Assembly (NCBI GenBank): GCA_016844415.1
Contig: JAENIX010000061.1
Span: 1 to 7,766, forward strand
DNA: 7,766 nt
From: Actinomycetota bacterium
Lineage (GTDB): Bacteria; Desulfobacterota; Deferrimicrobia; Deferrimicrobiales; Deferrimicrobiaceae
Reading direction: 5' to 3'
How positions within the stretch are numbered: position 1 is the first letter of the stretch; every line of letters begins with the position of its first letter. Below the pieces are notes generated by a model. That model did not search any database. It was not told where the DNA came from and worked only from the letters and a program-made list of their open reading frames with translations. Shown here piece by piece: positions 5,718 through 7,766 of the stretch. The position numbers were made by a program, and so were the translations under genes.

Positions 5718-5731
5718 GTCCGATATATTAT
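5718..5731 (+). promoter_or_regulatory. AT-rich element, copy D, probable nadK promoter region
   Basis: GTCCGATATATTAT, preceded by the pyrimidine tract TCTTTCTCTTTTCC (5704-5717). TATTAT (5726-5731) matches a -10 box at 5 of 6 bases, but the place for a -35 (around 5703-5708) holds GTCTTT, a poor match. Transcription from it would begin only a few bases before the nadK ATG at 5743. This is the only promoter-like sequence in the 88-base gap. Confidence 0.5.
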
Positions 5732-5742
5732 TCTAGACCCCG

Positions 5743-6597
5743 ATGAAGTGCGTCGGGATAATCGCCAAGCACACCGACCCCAGGGCGCCGAAAATCGTCT
5801 CCGAGCTCTGCGACTGGCTGGCCGCGCGCGGCCGGAGAGTGGTTCTCGACCGGGAGACGGCGGCGCTCGTCCGCGGGGGCGATTCGGTCGTACGCTCCAA
5901 GCTGCCCGATTCGTGCGACTTCCTCATCGTTCTGGGGGGAGACGGCACGCTCCTTTCCGCCGCGAGAGTCGTGGGTACCTCCGGAAAGCCGATCCTCGGC
6001 GTGAACCTTGGCGCGCTCGGTTTCCTCACGGCGATCACTCTGGACGAACTGTTCCCCGTGCTGGAGAAGATCTTTTCATACGACTTCGACTACGACGAGC
6101 GGATGATGCTGGTCGCCCACGTCCACCGGCTGGGCGAACGCGTCGCCAACTACACGGTCCTGAACGACGTTGTAATAAACAAGGGCGCTTTGGCCAAGAT
6201 CATCGACATCGAGACGAGCGTCGGCGAGATGCACCTTTCCAATTTCAAGGCCGATGGCCTCATCATCTCCACGCCCACAGGGTCGACAGGGTATTCCCTG
6301 TCCGCCCAGGGTCCCATCGTGTACCCGATGCTGCGCACCATCCTGATCACGCCGATCTGCCCGCACACGCTGACCAACCGACCGCTGGTCATTCCCGACG
6401 ACATGGTGGTAAGGGCGCAGCTGCGCTCCCGGGAAACGGACGTGTTCCTTACGCTCGACGGCCAGGTGGGGTTCGGGCTCCGGGAATCGGACGTAGTAGA
6501 GGTGAAGAAGGCGGACGCCCCCCTTCGGTTCTTCCGCTCTCCCTCCAAGGACTACTTCACCGTGCTGCGCACGAAGCTCAAGTGGGGAGAGCGTTGA
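5743..6597 (+). CDS. nadK: NAD kinase (NadK)
   Basis: NAD kinase phosphorylates NAD to NADP in the cytosol and is the only route to NADP in most bacteria. The 284-residue length is normal. Motifs: GGDGT (65-69, with the catalytic aspartate), NLGALGFLT (88-96), the LNDVVI segment (140-145) that binds the nicotinamide-side ribose, and TPTGSTGYSLSA (177-188). The last has Gly in place of the more common Ala in GSTAY, a conservative change. The late HTLTNRPLVIP segment (208-218) is also typical. The ATG at 5743 opens the conserved first strand (VGIIAKH), so the start is sound even though no Shine-Dalgarno sequence precedes it. The promoter-like element D ends 11 bases upstream, so the message may be almost leaderless. 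recN begins 13 bases after the stop, and the two are probably one operon, a pairing I recall from several bacterial groups. Confidence 0.96.
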   Translation: MKCVGIIAKHTDPRAPKIVSELCDWLAARGRRVVLDRETAALVRGGDSVVRSKLPDSCDFLIVLGGDGTLLSAARVVGTSGKPILGVNLGALGFLTAITLDELFPVLEKIFSYDFDYDERMMLVAHVHRLGERVANYTVLNDVVINKGALAKIIDIETSVGEMHLSNFKADGLIISTPTGSTGYSLSAQGPIVYPMLRTILITPICPHTLTNRPLVIPDDMVVRAQLRSRETDVFLTLDGQVGFGLRESDVVEVKKADAPLRFFRSPSKDYFTVLRTKLKWGER

Positions 6598-6610
6598 TCT
6601 TCTCCTGCCG

Positions 6611-7766
6611 ATGCTGATCGAGCTGTCCGTCCGCAATCTCGCCATCTTCGAAGACGTGCGCGTCCCGTTCGCGCCGGGCCTTAACGTCGTAACCGGAGAG
6701 ACGGGGGCCGGCAAGTCTATCCTCGTGGAGGCGATACGCCTTGCGCTGGGGGAGAAGGCCGACCCCGTGGCGGTGCGCAGCGGCGAGGCCGAGGCGGAAG
6801 TGAACGCGCTCATCGACCTGTCCGGCCGCGAAGATCTGAGGGAGGCATGGGAGGAAGCCGGCTTCCCGTTCGAGGAGGAGCTCGTGCTGAGGCGCGTCAT
6901 TCCCGCGGAAGGCCGCAGCCGCGCCTACTTCAACGGACGGACCGTTTCGCAATCCGCGCTCGCCGACCTCGCCCCGCTCCTTGTGGAGATGGTGGGCCAA
7001 CACAGCGTCCCCTTCCTTCTCTCGCGGCCCGCTGCGCTGTCGGCGATCGACGATTTCTCCGGAACCGCCGTCCAGGCGCAGGAGGCGCGGCGCAGGTACA
7101 GACGTGTATGTGCGCTGCGGCGCCAGGCGGAGGAGGCCGCAGGGCGCGGAGCGGGCGCCCGCGGGCGGATCGAGTCTCTTGATTTCATGATCGCGGAGCT
7201 TTCGCGCGCCGGATTCGCCCCGGGAGAGGAGGAGGAACTCGCGGCGGAGTACGCGTCTTTCCGGAACGCCTCGAAGATACAGGCGGCGCTGCGGGACGCC
7301 GAAGGGGCGCTGTCCTCCTCGGAGACTTCCGCCGCCGCGTCCCTTTCGTTCGCCGCCGCGAGGATTCGCGAAGCGTCGGCCGCGGACCCGCGCCTCTCGG
7401 AGCTGGCGGAGCGCCTGAGGGCGACACAGAGCGAAGCGCAGGACCTGGCTCGCGAGGTGGTCTTCAGGGCAGGAAAAGTGACGGTGGACGCCGAGAGGCG
7501 CGAGCGGATCGAGGAGCGCCTGACCGAAATCCGGCGCCTCAAGCGGAAGTACGGCAAGGAGATCCCGGAGCTTGTCGCGCACCTTGAGGACCTCCGCTCA
7601 GAGCGCGCCGGGCTGGATTCGGCCCTGGAGGAGGAGCGCCTCGCGCGCGAAGCGCTGGCTGCGGAGGAGGAAGGGTGCGTCGCCGCAGCCGCCGAGCTGA
7701 GCAAGGGGCGTCATGCGGGGTCAAGGAAGATGGCCGCGGCCGTCGAGAAGGAACTGACCCACGTGG
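6611..7766 (+). CDS. recN: DNA repair protein RecN, N-terminal part (3' truncated by window edge)
   Basis: RecN is an SMC-like ATPase recruited early to double-strand breaks, where it aids RecA-dependent repair. The frame opens with MLIELSVRNLAIFEDV and stays open to the window edge for 385 codons, about 70 percent of a usual 550-560-residue RecN. Visible features are the Walker A motif GETGAGKS (29-36), the family motif VEMVGQHSV (125-133; the Q-loop region, usually GQHEHQ, here less conserved after GQH), a long Glu/Arg/Ala-rich coiled-coil arm from about residue 150, and the RecN signature RLTEIRRLKRKYG (303-315). Walker B and the ABC signature must lie beyond the window. No Shine-Dalgarno sequence is seen before the ATG; translation may be coupled to nadK, whose stop is 13 bases upstream. 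No SOS box is seen in the gap, so any damage control would have to act from elsewhere. Confidence 0.95.
   Translation, partial: MLIELSVRNLAIFEDVRVPFAPGLNVVTGETGAGKSILVEAIRLALGEKADPVAVRSGEAEAEVNALIDLSGREDLREAWEEAGFPFEEELVLRRVIPAEGRSRAYFNGRTVSQSALADLAPLLVEMVGQHSVPFLLSRPAALSAIDDFSGTAVQAQEARRRYRRVCALRRQAEEAAGRGAGARGRIESLDFMIAELSRAGFAPGEEEELAAEYASFRNASKIQAALRDAEGALSSSETSAAASLSFAAARIREASAADPRLSELAERLRATQSEAQDLAREVVFRAGKVTVDAERRERIEERLTEIRRLKRKYGKEIPELVAHLEDLRSERAGLDSALEEERLAREALAAEEEGCVAAAAELSKGRHAGSRKMAAAVEKELTHV

Noticed and set aside
5700..5731. A sigma-28 (flagellar) promoter at element D because of the CCGATA core.
   Set aside because: The matching TAAA-type -35 is absent at the right spacing here and at the other copies.
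6578..7704. Long minus-strand frames (334 and 259 codons) opposite recN.
   Set aside because: Low-complexity Arg/Ser/Ala-rich translations; the + strand frame is a clear RecN with Walker A and RLKRKYG motifs and is open to the window edge.
1..7766. CRISPR array, insertion sequence, prophage or defence island.
   Set aside because: No spaced direct repeats, transposase, integrase, phage or nuclease genes are found; nearly all of the sequence is taken up by recognised chromosomal genes.

Overview
The window is a GC-rich stretch of ordinary bacterial chromosome, mostly core genes. The order ispE, spoVG, tRNA-Gln, the adjacent nadK and recN pair, and the use of SpoVG together with HD-GYP proteins suggest a deltaproteobacterium-like lineage (the broad former class, near Desulfuromonadota or a related uncultured group). 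This is inference from gene content; no marker gene settles it.

Left part (1-1920, all + strand): the 3' end of the disaggregase gene clpB; a 152-base gap with a good sigma-70 promoter (TTGACA, 17 bases, TATGGT); ispE of the MEP isoprenoid pathway; spoVG, whose frame is broken by an exact 17-base tandem duplication; and tRNA-Gln(TTG). IspE also appears to lack about a dozen residues just after its catalytic GADVPFF motif. Two lesions in adjacent housekeeping genes mean either real decay or small sequencing/assembly errors.

Middle part (1921-5654): a membrane-anchored HAMP-GAF-HD-GYP protein (+), convergent with rarA (-), which in turn is divergent from a compact soluble HD-GYP protein (+). 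Both HD-GYP domains keep the metal-binding and GYP residues, so both are likely c-di-GMP phosphodiesterases: one membrane-bound with a GAF sensor, one with no visible sensor domain.

Right part (5655-7766): a hairpin, then nadK (NAD kinase) and the 5' part of recN (DNA repair SMC-like ATPase), running off the window edge. RarA and RecN both serve replication-fork and break repair, and NadK supplies NADP.

The most unusual non-coding signal is a short AT-rich element, close to TTCCGATATATTAT, found four times and only in intergenic DNA: before the first HD-GYP gene, twice in the rarA/HD-GYP divergent region, and before nadK. It looks like a shared promoter or operator element. I see no CRISPR array, insertion sequence, prophage, secretion or defence island, and no evidence of a wholly new multi-gene system.
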